A DNA stretch of 64,000 nt from assembly GCA_031277535.1 (NCBI GenBank), contig JAITMD010000019.1:124001-188000 (forward strand), in the 5' to 3' direction. This document shows, one piece after another, positions 30,963 to 39,372 of the stretch (position 1 is the first letter of the stretch; each line of letters opens with the position of its first letter). The stretch comes from Flavobacteriaceae bacterium (lineage in GTDB: Bacteria > Bacteroidota > Bacteroidia > Flavobacteriales > Flavobacteriaceae). The position numbers and the translations under genes were made by a program. Below the pieces are notes generated by a model that worked only from the letters and a program-made list of their open reading frames with translations, was not told where the DNA came from and did not search any database.

Positions 30963-31160
30963 ATGCCTAAAATGAAAACTAAATCTAGCGCTAAGAAACG
31001 TTTCAAGTTGACTGGTTCTGGAAAAATTAAAAGAAAACACGCTTTCAAAAGTCACATTTTGACTAAAAAATCTAAAAAGCGTAAATTAGCTTTAACACAC
31101 TCTGGATTAGTGTCTAAAGCAGATACTAACAGTATCAAAGATCAATTAAGATTAATCTAA
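30963..31160 (+). CDS. rpmI: Ribosomal protein bL35
   Basis: This 65-residue, very basic protein starts [20 protein letters not shown], the bL35 signature, and has [12 protein letters not shown] in the middle. It is a structural protein of the large ribosomal subunit. It lies between infC and rplT in the standard order. Confidence 0.97.
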   Translation: MPKMKTKSSAKKRFKLTGSGKIKRKHAFKSHILTKKSKKRKLALTHSGLVSKADTNSIKDQLRLI

Positions 31161-31267
31161 TCTTAACTGATTCGGTTAAATTTATTTAATAACCCTGGAG
31201 TGGAGCAAATTAAGTTTGAGAAGTGTTTGAAAAATAACCGCCCACTACAAAAAACACATTTTAAGAA

Positions 31268-31612
31268 ATGGCAAGATCAGTAAATTCAGTAGCTTCAAGA
31301 GCAAGAAGAAAAAGAATTTTGAAGCAAGCAAAAGGTTACTTCGGAAGACGTAAAAACGTTTGGACAGTAGCTAAAAACGCGGTAGAAAAAGCAATGGTAT
31401 ATGCTTACCGTGATAGAAAACAAAAGAAAAGAAACTTCCGTGCATTATGGATCATGCGTATCAACGCTGGTGCTAGATTACATGGATTGAGCTACTCTCA
31501 ATTTATGGGGAAATTAAAAGCTAACAATATCGAATTGAACCGTAAAGTTCTTGCAGATTTAGCAATGAATCACCCAGCTGCTTTCGCAGCTATCGTTAAT
31601 CAAGTTAAGTAA
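31268..31612 (+). CDS. rplT: Ribosomal protein bL20
   Basis: This 114-residue basic protein starts [20 protein letters not shown] and has [20 protein letters not shown] and [17 protein letters not shown], all diagnostic of bL20. It is needed early in 50S assembly and in many bacteria represses its own operon by binding the leader RNA. The 107-nt spacer after rpmI holds AGTGG and CCACT tracts that could pair. A strong terminator follows the gene. Confidence 0.97.
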   Translation: MARSVNSVASRARRKRILKQAKGYFGRRKNVWTVAKNAVEKAMVYAYRDRKQKKRNFRALWIMRINAGARLHGLSYSQFMGKLKANNIELNRKVLADLAMNHPAAFAAIVNQVK

Positions 31613-31652
31613 TTCACATAGTTCAACCTGATTTATCTTACTTAATATATAG

Positions 31653-31685
31653 AAAAGAGTCTTCCAAAAGAAGACTCTTTTTTTG
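31653..31685 (+). terminator. Terminator after rplT
   Basis: AAAAGAGTCTTC and GAAGACTCTTTT pair around a short loop, followed by TTTT. Confidence 0.88.
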
Positions 31686-31719
31686 TGTTTATATATAGGT
31701 TGTGTTTTTCCGTGATGTT

Positions 31720-31752
31720 TTGATATTTTCACATTTTAAGTCTGTATATTTG
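31720..31752 (+). promoter_or_regulatory. Promoter of the cobalamin riboswitch transcript
   Basis: TTG at 31720-31722 and TATATTTG at 31745-31752 are 22 bases apart. The start point would be near 31757, just upstream of the riboswitch. Confidence 0.55.
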
Positions 31753-31779
31753 CAGTGTAGTAAGTAGCAATAAGTATAT

Positions 31780-31900
31780 TTATATATAGCACTTTATTTT
31801 TGGGGGAATCGTGTGTAAGTCACGAGCTGTCGCGCAACTGTAAGTATTTTCTATGGTAAAAACTATTAGATTATATAAGTCAGATTACCTGATCATATTG
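31780..31900 (+). ncRNA. Cobalamin riboswitch
   Basis: The core of the B12 aptamer is recognisable: GGGGGAATCGTGTG followed by TAAGTCACGAGCTG, then the B12 box CGCGCAACTGTAA (31831-31843), and after a variable arm AGTCAGATTACCTGAT (31878-31893). CGTG and CACG pair as the central stem. Cobalamin riboswitches usually repress B12 uptake or B12-independent isozymes when adenosyl- or methylcobalamin binds. Here the next gene is an acyl-CoA thioesterase 190 bases away, which is unusual. The outer boundaries are approximate. Confidence 0.8.
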
Positions 31901-32089
31901 TTTACTACAACAGTAGAATAGCTTTCGCGTCAAAAGCTTTTGAGAATACATTATGACTAACCTATAATATTAATATTATAATTAATATTATGAGGGTTGT
32001 ATTTGCACTGATTTTGACCAAAAGACTATTCCATTAATAATTATGTCAATATTTATTGTAAAAACGCATTAAAAAAAAGTAAATATATT
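31901..32089. other. Leader region between the riboswitch and the thioesterase gene
   Basis: It contains a hairpin AGCTTT-cgcgtc-AAAAGCT near 31920-31940 and a strongly palindromic AT block (TATAATATTAATATTATA) near 31964-31982. Two very short frames, of 4 and 15 codons, start near 31953 and 31990; the second reads MRVVFALILTKRLFH. No T-rich intrinsic terminator follows the aptamer, so if the switch acts here it probably controls translation. Confidence 0.45.
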
Positions 32090-32512
32090 ATGGAAGGTGA
32101 ATTAACAAGTAGAGAACTACGCATCCAAAAGAGAATAAAAGATTCTGAAACTCACGTATTCAAAGCAGTGTTTCCAGGACAGACAAATCATCATAATACT
32201 ATGTTTGGTGGGTCAGTATTGTATATTATGGATGAGATTGCATTTATGACAGCTACTCGTTTTTGTAGAAAACCAATTGTTACAGTTTCAAGTGATAAAG
32301 TTGATTTTAATCATCCAATTCCAGCAGGAACATTAGTGGAGCTTATTGGAACAGTAGTTCGTGTAGGACGTACAAGTTTAGATGTTCGTGTGGATGTATT
32401 TGTTGAAAGTATGTATCGTGATGGACGTGAAAATGCAATAACTGGTACTTTTACATTAGTTGCTATTAATGAAAGCAAACGCCCTGTACCTGTATTAGAT
32501 GAAATAGAATAG
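32090..32512 (+). CDS. Acyl-CoA thioesterase, YciA/BACH hotdog family
   Basis: This 140-residue hotdog-fold protein hydrolyses acyl-CoA to free acid and CoA. HHNTMFGGSVLYIMDEIAFM carries the conserved asparagine and aspartate-bearing helix, and DFNHPIPAGTLVEL and VVRVGRTSLDVRVDVF are the following strands typical of the YciA/BACH group. Chain-length preference is unknown. It is the first full gene after the cobalamin riboswitch; a link to B12-dependent propionate or methylmalonyl-CoA metabolism is conceivable but only inferred. Confidence 0.85.
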   Translation: MEGELTSRELRIQKRIKDSETHVFKAVFPGQTNHHNTMFGGSVLYIMDEIAFMTATRFCRKPIVTVSSDKVDFNHPIPAGTLVELIGTVVRVGRTSLDVRVDVFVESMYRDGRENAITGTFTLVAINESKRPVPVLDEIE

Positions 32513-32558
32513 TTTTTAGGCTTTTGATGCTTATAAATTACTTATAGGATATAATTTA

Positions 32559-32590
32559 AAAATAGCTGACAGAGAAGTCAGCTATTTTTG
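32559..32590. terminator. Bidirectional terminator between convergent genes
   Basis: AAAATAGCTGAC and GTCAGCTATTTT pair around a 6-nt loop with A and T runs on either side. Confidence 0.87.
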
Positions 32591-32591
32591 T

Positions 32592-33212
32592 TTATTGTTT
32601 TTGTAATATAATCAAACGCTCTGTTAGTGTATCTATTTTATAACCATATGTATGTGCTATATATTCAAATGTTTTGAAGGTATATATAAATACATGAGTT
32701 TCATCTTTTCGATAGTACCAATTTTTGAAATCAGTTTGTTCTGTAAACAAATGTGTTTTTATAAGTAATAGCCCTCCTGTTTTTAATAGAGAAGTAAGTT
32801 TTTTAATCTCTATATCAGGATGATAAAAATGTTCAAAAACTTCACAACTAAAGATGTAATCGTAGTTAGTATCCAAATAGCTTAGATCAGGATGAAAATA
32901 GGGATCGTAAAGATTTACTTGATATCCTTTGCTCTTAATCTGGTGTGTAATAACTGGACCTTTTCCACATCCATAATCTAATCCTATCATAGTAGGAGTA
33001 CAGCGTTCAAGAATAGTATCTGTAATAGGAGAAGTGAATTTTTGGTAACCAAGATCATTTATGTCATTGTTATGGCATTCGTAATGTTGTTTTTCTTTTT
33101 CCTTAGTGTAATAAAGTTGATTGTCTTTTACATATGCATAGCAAGTGGTGCATATATAGTAGGATTCATCTATTTTATTTTCTAAAAGTGATTGACAAAG
33201 TGTACAATGCAT
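32592..33212 (-). CDS. Class I SAM-dependent methyltransferase with N-terminal Cys pairs
   Basis: This 206-residue protein starts with CTLCQSLL and ICTTCYAYV, two CxxC pairs that suggest a small zinc ribbon. The SAM-binding motif GLDYGCGKG follows near residue 77, and a FEHFYHPDIEI stretch resembles the post-motif III region of the Methyltransf_23 type. The substrate is unknown. It lies 35 bases downstream of rlmF on the same strand and may be cotranscribed with it. Confidence 0.8.
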   Translation of the reverse strand: MHCTLCQSLLENKIDESYYICTTCYAYVKDNQLYYTKEKEKQHYECHNNDINDLGYQKFTSPITDTILERCTPTMIGLDYGCGKGPVITHQIKSKGYQVNLYDPYFHPDLSYLDTNYDYIFSCEVFEHFYHPDIEIKKLTSLLKTGGLLLIKTHLFTEQTDFKNWYYRKDETHVFIYTFKTFEYIAHTYGYKIDTLTERLIILQKQ

Positions 33213-33247
33213 GGTTTTGTGATGTAGTTAAATGATGTGAATCTTAT

Positions 33248-34177
33248 TTAGTATCTCCAAGCTAATATTCTGCTAACTTTATTTCCTTGTTCCATTTGAA
33301 TGATTCTAACCTCTTTTGTTTCTGATTTTTGTAGCAGTTTTTGCAAAGGTTTTAGATGTTCTTTGTTTGACACTAATGTAGTAAACCAAATAGCCTGTCT
33401 TTTGAAATGTTTACTTTCATATATATAGTTTGTGATAAAAGCTTTTTCACCTCCATCACACCATAATTCATTGTTTTGACCACTAAAGTTTTGTACAGGT
33501 TTTCCGATGATTTCTTTTCCTAAGTTCTTTAGTTTTTGTGTTGTTTTTGATAAAACCTCTTCTCTGGATTTAAAAAAAGGAGGGTTACAAATGACTACAT
33601 CAAAGTATTCTTTGTCATTAATAATATTTTTTAAAATATTTCTTTTACTTGGTTGTTGACGAATTGTTACTTGGTTTTTCAGGTGAGGATTATTGACAAT
33701 GATATGAGTAGCAGTTTTTATAGATACAACATCTAATTCAGAAGCAACAAATTCCCAACCATATTCTGCCACCCCAATTATTGGATAAATTACATTGGCT
33801 CCAACTCCTAAATCAAGAATTTTTACTCTTTTACCAGTAGGAATTTTATTATCATTTCCTTCAGCTAACAAATCTGCTATATAGTGAATATAATCTGCGC
33901 GACCTGGAATAGGTGGGCATAAGTTGGTTTTAGGCATCTCCCAAAAAGTTATTTTATAGTCTTTCATAAGAATAGCCTTATTCAATAAAATAACAGCTTC
34001 TGGATTTGCAAAGTCAATAGTGTTATTTCCAGAAGGATTTGTGATAATAAAAGCTTCTAATTCAGGCACAAATAGCTTCAATTGATCGAAATTGTAAAGT
34101 TCTTGGTGTTTATTGCGTTGGTGTAGTTTTTTCTTTGTTACTTTTGTATCCTTCATCCTTTTTGATATTTTGGACAA
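33248..34177 (-). CDS. rlmF: 23S rRNA (adenine-1618-N6)-methyltransferase
   Basis: This 309-residue protein matches the RlmF family: LHQRNKHQELYNFDQL near the N-terminus, FANPEAVILLNKAILM, WEMPKTNLCPPIPGRADYIHY, the SAM motif ILDLGVGANVIYPI and the catalytic VICNPPFFKS (N6-adenine NPPF motif). RlmF methylates A1618 of 23S rRNA. The start could also be the methionine eight residues in; the basic N-terminus is common in the family, so I kept the longer form. Confidence 0.93.
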   Translation of the reverse strand: MSKISKRMKDTKVTKKKLHQRNKHQELYNFDQLKLFVPELEAFIITNPSGNNTIDFANPEAVILLNKAILMKDYKITFWEMPKTNLCPPIPGRADYIHYIADLLAEGNDNKIPTGKRVKILDLGVGANVIYPIIGVAEYGWEFVASELDVVSIKTATHIIVNNPHLKNQVTIRQQPSKRNILKNIINDKEYFDVVICNPPFFKSREEVLSKTTQKLKNLGKEIIGKPVQNFSGQNNELWCDGGEKAFITNYIYESKHFKRQAIWFTTLVSNKEHLKPLQKLLQKSETKEVRIIQMEQGNKVSRILAWRY

Positions 34178-34262
34178 AATTAGGTTATTTCATTGATAGT
34201 TTAGAATGATAGTAGATGATAAAGTGATTTAATGGAATAATATTATAGCTGTACTAAAAAAG

Positions 34263-34293
34263 ATTGGGTAACTTTATTCATAAGTTACCCAAT
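34263..34293 (-). terminator. Terminator after the acetyltransferase-like gene
   Basis: ATTGGGTAACTT pairs with AAGTTACCCAAT around a 7-nt loop. It lies just past the minus-strand gene at 34330 and can stop its transcript before rlmF. Confidence 0.72.
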
Positions 34294-34329
34294 GTGGAGA
34301 TTAGTTTTATATTTTGTTATCAAGTAAAA

Positions 34330-34848
34330 TTATTCGTTTTCTTGTTTCCAACGCACCATAATAAAAGATGGTTGATTAAATGGAGGCGTTACAGTTTGTG
34401 TTTCTACTTTAAAGCCACATTCTTGCAAATAAGGAATTAAAGGATCGCTTTGTAAAACTTCTATCCATAAGGCTTCATATGCACGTGTAAGAGTTAAGCA
34501 TTTATTCCATAGAGAAGTTCTTACTTCTAAAGTGTTATATTCTGGTGAAAAGTAAAAAGAGGAGTAGTTGATTACCTTATGTTGTTTAAGTAATTCTGGA
34601 CTTGGAACTTGTTTAATTATTACATACCCAGCTGGAGTATCATTAACGAACACTGTTAGCATTTGAGTACTTAAGTCGTTGAGCTCTAAAATAGCTTCTT
34701 TAACATCCAATTGTTGTGCAATATATTGATTTAGTATGTTCTCAGATACTATATCTTGATATTTCGCTATGATTTGTTTTTTTCTTAATGAAAAAAGAAC
34801 TTGAAGTCCCTCTTCTGATGCTATCGTAAATTTTGATATAATATTCAT
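34330..34848 (-). CDS. GNAT-like acetyltransferase-fold protein
   Basis: This 172-residue protein has the general GNAT layout: LSTQMLTVFVNDTPAGYVIIK as the central strands, TLEVRTSLWNKCLTLTRAYEALWIEVLQSDPLIPYLQECGFKVE resembling the second half where a residue pair leads to the final helix and GFK turn. The acetyl-CoA loop (Q/RxxGxG/A) is not obvious, so activity is uncertain. I start it at the ATG at 34848; a TTG further out coincides with the promoter box at 34867-34874. Confidence 0.6.
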   Translation of the reverse strand: MNIISKFTIASEEGLQVLFSLRKKQIIAKYQDIVSENILNQYIAQQLDVKEAILELNDLSTQMLTVFVNDTPAGYVIIKQVPSPELLKQHKVINYSSFYFSPEYNTLEVRTSLWNKCLTLTRAYEALWIEVLQSDPLIPYLQECGFKVETQTVTPPFNQPSFIMVRWKQENE

Positions 34849-34866
34849 AAGTATATGTTCTTTATA

Positions 34867-34874
34867 CAAAGGTA
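34867..34874 (-). promoter_or_regulatory. -7 promoter box of the GNAT-like gene
   Basis: On the minus strand this reads TACCTTTG, matching TAnnTTTG, and ends 18 bases before the ATG. It rules out the upstream TTG as a start. Confidence 0.5.
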
Positions 34875-34929
34875 AAGAACTAAAAAGATATAAATAGGTA
34901 CAGTTATATATTAAGTAATCAGTACAGTT

Positions 34930-36333
34930 TTATCGAATGAGTGTACCAATTTTATTTAATGCTTGAAGTGTGCCAGTATTTAACTGTTGTGAGAATGTAG
35001 CTCTAAAGTATGATTCGTAAGAATTAGTAAAAGAAAAAGTTGTACCAGGGGTAAAAGAAATTCCTTCTTTTTGACAAATCGAGAAAAAATGTGTACTGTT
35101 CATTGTACTTGGTAATTGCCCCCAAAGACTATATCCTCCTTGTGGGGAAGTTAGTTTGAATTCTTTAGAAAAAGAAGATGTAAGTGTTGTTGTTAGTTGA
35201 TAAGCTTGATGTTTGAGTTGTTTTCTAAATGTTTTTAGGTGTTTGTCAAAGTTTGGATTGTCTAATAACGATGTAATTACTTCTTGATTAAAAGGAGAGA
35301 CAGAACGTCCTAAAGCAAATTTTACTTGTTCTGCTTGTTGAAGAAATTGCCCTGTAGCTAACCAGCCTAAACGAAGACCTGGTGCAATAGTTTTTGAAAA
35401 TGAAGAATAAGTAAGTACTAATCCCTCACTATCAAAAGAGCGAATGGTTGAAGGTCGTTTAACTCCAAAGTATAAGTCGCCATAAATGTCATTTTCAACA
35501 ATAGGTATATGATGCAACTGAGCAATAGAATAAATTGCTTTTTTTTGATGATCAGAAAGTAAATTGCCAGTTGGATTATGAAAATTTGGAGTTACTACAA
35601 TGGCTTTAATAGAGTTTTTAGCACATACTTTTTTTAAGTAATCTATATCAAAACCATCTTTAAGAAGCATTGGAATCTCAATAACTTTTAATTTAAGACT
35701 TGCAATAACTTGTAAAATAGAAAAGATACAAGGACTTTCTATTGCAATAATATCATTGGGTGAAGTAATGGAAGCTAATGCTATATATAAGGCTTGTAAT
35801 GCTCCATCTGTAATAATTAACTCTTCTGGTTCTATTGAAATTTCATACTGGGCAGCACGTTTTATGATTTGTTCTTTTAGCTCAAGAGAACCATTACTTG
35901 GATAATATCTCAGTAAAGTAGCGCTTTTGTCTTTAATGACTTGCTGCATCGTTTGAAGAACAAGTTTTTGTGGGATAAATAGGTCAGAGGGGGTAGCAGC
36001 ATTTAGTGTTGTAAACTCTGAATAACCTTGCTTTTGAGAAGTAAGAAGAATATTCTCTCTAAATTGAGTATCAATGATAAGAGTATTCTTTTTTTGAGTT
36101 ATGGCTTGTAAGGTCTGAATAGATTCATTAACAATATATCCAGATTTAGGAATACTTGTAACTAATCCTTTGCTTACTAAGTAATCATACCCAGCTTGAA
36201 CAGAGCTTGTACTTAAACTGTATTCTAATTTTGTTTTTCGAATAGAGGGAAGTTTATCTCCTGCTTTTAGAATTCCTTTTTTTATATTCTTCTCTATTTT
36301 GTTGGTAAACAAGGTGTATCTGTATTCTTTCAT
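34930..36333 (-). CDS. MocR/PdxR-type regulator (GntR HTH fused to aminotransferase domain)
   Basis: This 467-residue protein has an N-terminal winged helix (about 1-70) with KGILKAGDKLPSIRKTKLEYSLSTSSVQAGYDYL, the GntR DNA-binding pattern. A fold-type I aminotransferase domain follows, with the PLP lysine in YSSFSKTIAPGLRLGW. MocR proteins use PLP or aminoacyl-PLP as effector and control vitamin B6 or amino-acid genes. It is divergent from the metallo-hydrolase/AraC pair, which it may regulate. I chose the ATG at 36333; a longer frame starts with TTG at 36366. Confidence 0.9.
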   Translation of the reverse strand: MKEYRYTLFTNKIEKNIKKGILKAGDKLPSIRKTKLEYSLSTSSVQAGYDYLVSKGLVTSIPKSGYIVNESIQTLQAITQKKNTLIIDTQFRENILLTSQKQGYSEFTTLNAATPSDLFIPQKLVLQTMQQVIKDKSATLLRYYPSNGSLELKEQIIKRAAQYEISIEPEELIITDGALQALYIALASITSPNDIIAIESPCIFSILQVIASLKLKVIEIPMLLKDGFDIDYLKKVCAKNSIKAIVVTPNFHNPTGNLLSDHQKKAIYSIAQLHHIPIVENDIYGDLYFGVKRPSTIRSFDSEGLVLTYSSFSKTIAPGLRLGWLATGQFLQQAEQVKFALGRSVSPFNQEVITSLLDNPNFDKHLKTFRKQLKHQAYQLTTTLTSSFSKEFKLTSPQGGYSLWGQLPSTMNSTHFFSICQKEGISFTPGTTFSFTNSYESYFRATFSQQLNTGTLQALNKIGTLIR

Positions 36334-36456
36334 ACAAGAGTAAGTAAGCTTTTGGTAAAGATACAATATTAATTAGTTTGTAATAGAAATGTAAATTGAA
36401 CGCTATACGATATAAAATATGAGCTTTTTACGAAAGTAATAAATAAGATGAGTTCT

Positions 36457-36464
36457 TATTTTTG
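36457..36464 (+). promoter_or_regulatory. -7 promoter box of the metallo-hydrolase gene
   Basis: TATTTTTG matches TAnnTTTG and ends 16 bases before the ATG at 36481. It lies downstream of another in-frame ATG at 36448, which is therefore unlikely to be used. Confidence 0.5.
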
Positions 36465-36480
36465 TATTAAAGAAAAAGGT

Positions 36481-37602
36481 ATGTATAAACACAAAAAAAA
36501 GCGAATATTTAAGGTGTTTACAAGAATAGGATTAGTATTTGCAGTTTTAATAAGTATAATAGCGTTAAGTATGATTCATCCCCAATTTGGAAAAAGACCT
36601 TCAGGAAAAAGATTAGAAAAAATAAAACAGTCAGTACAATATAGAGGAGGGAAATTTCAAAATATAAATGATACGCCTCAAATAACACAAAAAATAAGTG
36701 TAGCCTTGTACGACTATTTATTTGGAAAGTCGAAAGAGTCTACTCCTCAAGGAAATATCCCTTCTGTATCAGTTGATATGTTGCATTTATTGGAAAATAA
36801 TAATAGTTTGGTTTGGTTAGGCCATTCGTCATATTTGATGCATTTAGATGGGAAGAATATTCTTGTAGATCCTGTGTTAAGTGGTAGTGCTTCACCTATA
36901 CCAGGTAGTGTAAAAGCTTTTGAAGGTAGCGATGTTTTGGCAATCGAATCGTTACCTTATATTGATTATCTATTTATTAGTCATGATCACTATGATCATA
37001 TGGATTATCATACATTAAAAGTATTACAGCATCAGGTAGGGAAAGTTATTGTAGGACTTGGAGTAGGAGCGCATTTAGAGCATTGGGGATATAGAGAAGA
37101 TCAAATTATAGAAAGAGATTGGTGGGAAACAGTTGAATTGGACACTGGGTTTAGCGTTGAAATAACTCCTGCACGCCATTTTTCAGGAAGAAGTTTGTGG
37201 ACAGCAAATACTTTATGGGTTTCATTTGTATTGCAAACTCCTTCATTGAAGTTATACCTTGGAGGAGATAGTGGTTATGATACTCATTTTAAAGAGATAG
37301 GGGATAAATATGGTTCTTTTGATTTAGCAATATTGGAAAATGGTCAATATGATATGAGTTGGAAGTATATTCATATGATGCCAGAAGAAGTTGTAAGAGC
37401 AACAAAAGATTTGAATGCAAAAGTGTTATTTCCAGTTCATTCATCTAAATTTGTATTAGCAAATCATTCTTGGTATGAACCATTGGATCGAGTATCTAAA
37501 GAGGCTATTAAAGAAAAACAGGATATAGTAACTCCTTTGATAGGAGAGATTGTTACATTAGATAATTTGAATAGATCACCTACTTACTGGTGGAAACAAT
37601 AA
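36481..37602 (+). CDS. MBL-fold metallo-hydrolase (NAPE-PLD/UlaG-like)
   Basis: This 373-residue protein has an N-terminal membrane anchor (about residues 14-32) preceded by basic residues. The metallo-beta-lactamase fold follows, with the zinc motif SHDHYDHMD, then PARHFSGRS, GDSGYDTHF and a C-terminal FPVHSSKF. WLGHSSYLMHLDGKNILVDPVL is the opening strand pair of the UlaG/NAPE-PLD-like lactonase and phosphodiesterase branch. The substrate is unknown. The AraC-type gene starts 3 bases downstream, so both are probably one transcript. Confidence 0.87.
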   Translation: MYKHKKKRIFKVFTRIGLVFAVLISIIALSMIHPQFGKRPSGKRLEKIKQSVQYRGGKFQNINDTPQITQKISVALYDYLFGKSKESTPQGNIPSVSVDMLHLLENNNSLVWLGHSSYLMHLDGKNILVDPVLSGSASPIPGSVKAFEGSDVLAIESLPYIDYLFISHDHYDHMDYHTLKVLQHQVGKVIVGLGVGAHLEHWGYREDQIIERDWWETVELDTGFSVEITPARHFSGRSLWTANTLWVSFVLQTPSLKLYLGGDSGYDTHFKEIGDKYGSFDLAILENGQYDMSWKYIHMMPEEVVRATKDLNAKVLFPVHSSKFVLANHSWYEPLDRVSKEAIKEKQDIVTPLIGEIVTLDNLNRSPTYWWKQ

Positions 37603-37605
37603 AAA

Positions 37606-38394
37606 ATGATTACACGTGATAATATTTATGGGATTCAAAAGTCTTGCTACTCAGAAAGTAGTAAATCAGGAGAGCACTTTATTAAAGAAAGTGGAGTATT
37701 TCTGATTGTTTCTGGAACCATGGAGGCTTTTGATGGAAAGCAAAAGTATGTGTATAAAAAAGGTGATATTGTGCTGTTTAGAAAAAATGCTTTAGTCCGT
37801 TTTGAAAAACAGCCTTTACTCTATGAAGCTTTTGAAGCTATTTCGATTACTTTGGAAGATTTATTGTTACAAGAATTTGCAAGAGAGTATACTTATTGTT
37901 CAAAACAAGCACCCAAAGAGACGTTGTTTAAAGTAGAAACAGATTTATTGTTGAATACTTATTTTGAAGGATTGAAAAGTTATTTTGGAAAAACAATAAG
38001 TAAAGAACTGATTGCTATAAAGAAAAAAGAATTGATTCATTTGTTGTTGAGAAATAACAAAATATATCAAGATATCTTGTTTTATTTTTCGATACCAGGA
38101 AAGATAAACTTAGAAGCTTTTATGAATAGTAATTACAAGTTCAATGTTCCACTTGTTCAGTTTGCGTTTCTGACAGGTAGAAGTTTGGCAACCTTCAAGA
38201 GAGATTTTGAAAAGATATTTCATAAATCACCCAATCGATGGATTCAACAAAAAAGATTGGAAGAAGCTTATTATCTATTAAAAAGTAAAAAGGTGAAGGT
38301 TAAAGAAGTATATGCAGAAGTTGGTTTTGAAACGTTATCACATTTTTCATATTCATTTAAGAAGCATTTCGGAATTACTCCTTCTAGTTTGTAA
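37606..38394 (+). CDS. AraC-family transcriptional regulator
   Basis: This 262-residue protein has an N-terminal cupin-like effector domain (KKGDIVLFRKNALVRF) and a C-terminal AraC DNA-binding domain. The latter contains RSLATFKRDFEKIFHKSPNRWI as the first helix-turn-helix and VYAEVGFETLSHFSYSFKKHFG as the second. It lies 3 bases after the metallo-hydrolase gene, which it may control along with the downstream TetR gene. The intergenic region after it holds an 11-bp direct repeat spaced 22 bases, the geometry AraC-type proteins bind. Confidence 0.9.
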   Translation: MITRDNIYGIQKSCYSESSKSGEHFIKESGVFLIVSGTMEAFDGKQKYVYKKGDIVLFRKNALVRFEKQPLLYEAFEAISITLEDLLLQEFAREYTYCSKQAPKETLFKVETDLLLNTYFEGLKSYFGKTISKELIAIKKKELIHLLLRNNKIYQDILFYFSIPGKINLEAFMNSNYKFNVPLVQFAFLTGRSLATFKRDFEKIFHKSPNRWIQQKRLEEAYYLLKSKKVKVKEVYAEVGFETLSHFSYSFKKHFGITPSSL

Positions 38395-38500
38395 AAAATA
38401 AGATCCAAATAATTAGATTATTTAGCCCTTACTACCTACAAAATTTCCTTTTTCATGTTTTATTTGTATTGTTTGTTATTCTACATAATACATAGGGTAT

Positions 38501-38533
38501 TATGAGATAATTATTAATACAATATGAGATAAT
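38501..38533. repeat. Direct repeat TATGAGATAAT, 22 bp apart
   Basis: TATGAGATAAT occurs at 38501-38511 and again at 38523-38533, identical, two helical turns apart, between the AraC and TetR genes. This is a plausible operator for one of them. Confidence 0.5.
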
Positions 38534-38643
38534 CTTGATTTTATATAATGTGTTTGTGTTAATTTTGAAATTATTAGATAGCTTTAAATTATTTGCATGG
38601 CACAAATATAGTTTAAATCACTAAAAGGTGACTTAATATTTTG

Positions 38644-38651
38644 TAATTTTG
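38644..38651 (+). promoter_or_regulatory. -7 promoter box of the TetR gene
   Basis: TAATTTTG matches TAnnTTTG and ends 21 bases before the ATG at 38673. An in-frame TTG at 38649 is part of this box and is not a credible start. Confidence 0.52.
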
Positions 38652-38672
38652 AGTAAATTAAATGTACAAGCT

Positions 38673-39311
38673 ATGATCTTAGGAAATAAAACAAAACCAA
38701 AAGAAAGAAATAAGGAAAAAAGTAAAGAAAAACTTATTGAGGCTGTTGGGGAGATTTTGAAAGAAAAGGGTTATGGGGGATTAAAAGTGAATGATATAGC
38801 TGCAACAGCAGGATTAGATAAAAAGTTAATTTATAATTACTTCGGAGGCGTTGAACAACTTTTAGACGAGTACCTTAAGTCTCAATACTTTTGGAGTAAC
38901 GTAAATGAAGATGAACTAATTGAGATGGTAAAAGATGGAGGAAAAGAGGTTAGTAAACATCTATTGGCTGCTCAATATGACTTTGTAGAAAAGAATAAAG
39001 AATTCCAACGCTTATTATTATGGCAGTTATCAGAAGAAAGAGAAGAGTTTCAAAAGATAGTAAGTAAACAAGAAATAACAGGAGAACATCTTTTTGAAGC
39101 TATTTCAGATAAGTACTTTGGAGAAAAAGCAACAGATTACAGAGCTTTGATGGCTATACTTATTTCTGGAGCTTATTATTTGAATTTATTTGCTGAACAT
39201 AATGGACGTTTTTTTTGTGGTATTGATTTAAAAAGCGAAGAAGGCCGACAACAAATAAAGAAAGTAATGGGAGATTTAATAGATCATGCCTATGATAAAG
39301 TAGAAAAATAG
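38673..39311 (+). CDS. TetR-family transcriptional regulator
   Basis: This 212-residue protein has an N-terminal TetR helix-turn-helix: LIEAVGEILKEKGYGGLKVNDIAATAGLDKKLIYNYFGGVEQLL, with the typical G-L...Y.YF turn. The C-terminal ligand-binding domain is all-helical and its effector is unknown. The early residues (NKTKPKERNKEKSK) are strongly basic. I chose the ATG at 38673 because the only longer start overlaps the promoter box. A terminator follows. Confidence 0.88.
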   Translation: MILGNKTKPKERNKEKSKEKLIEAVGEILKEKGYGGLKVNDIAATAGLDKKLIYNYFGGVEQLLDEYLKSQYFWSNVNEDELIEMVKDGGKEVSKHLLAAQYDFVEKNKEFQRLLLWQLSEEREEFQKIVSKQEITGEHLFEAISDKYFGEKATDYRALMAILISGAYYLNLFAEHNGRFFCGIDLKSEEGRQQIKKVMGDLIDHAYDKVEK

Positions 39312-39336
39312 ATTAAATAATTAAATTATCAATAAA

Positions 39337-39372
39337 AAATCCCAAGTACCATACTATAGTACTTGGGATTTT
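39337..39372. terminator. Bidirectional terminator between TetR and TIM-barrel genes
   Basis: AAAATCCCAAGTAC and GTACTTGGGATTTT pair around a loop, with A and T runs on each side of convergent genes. It reaches the stop region of the minus-strand gene. Confidence 0.85.
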
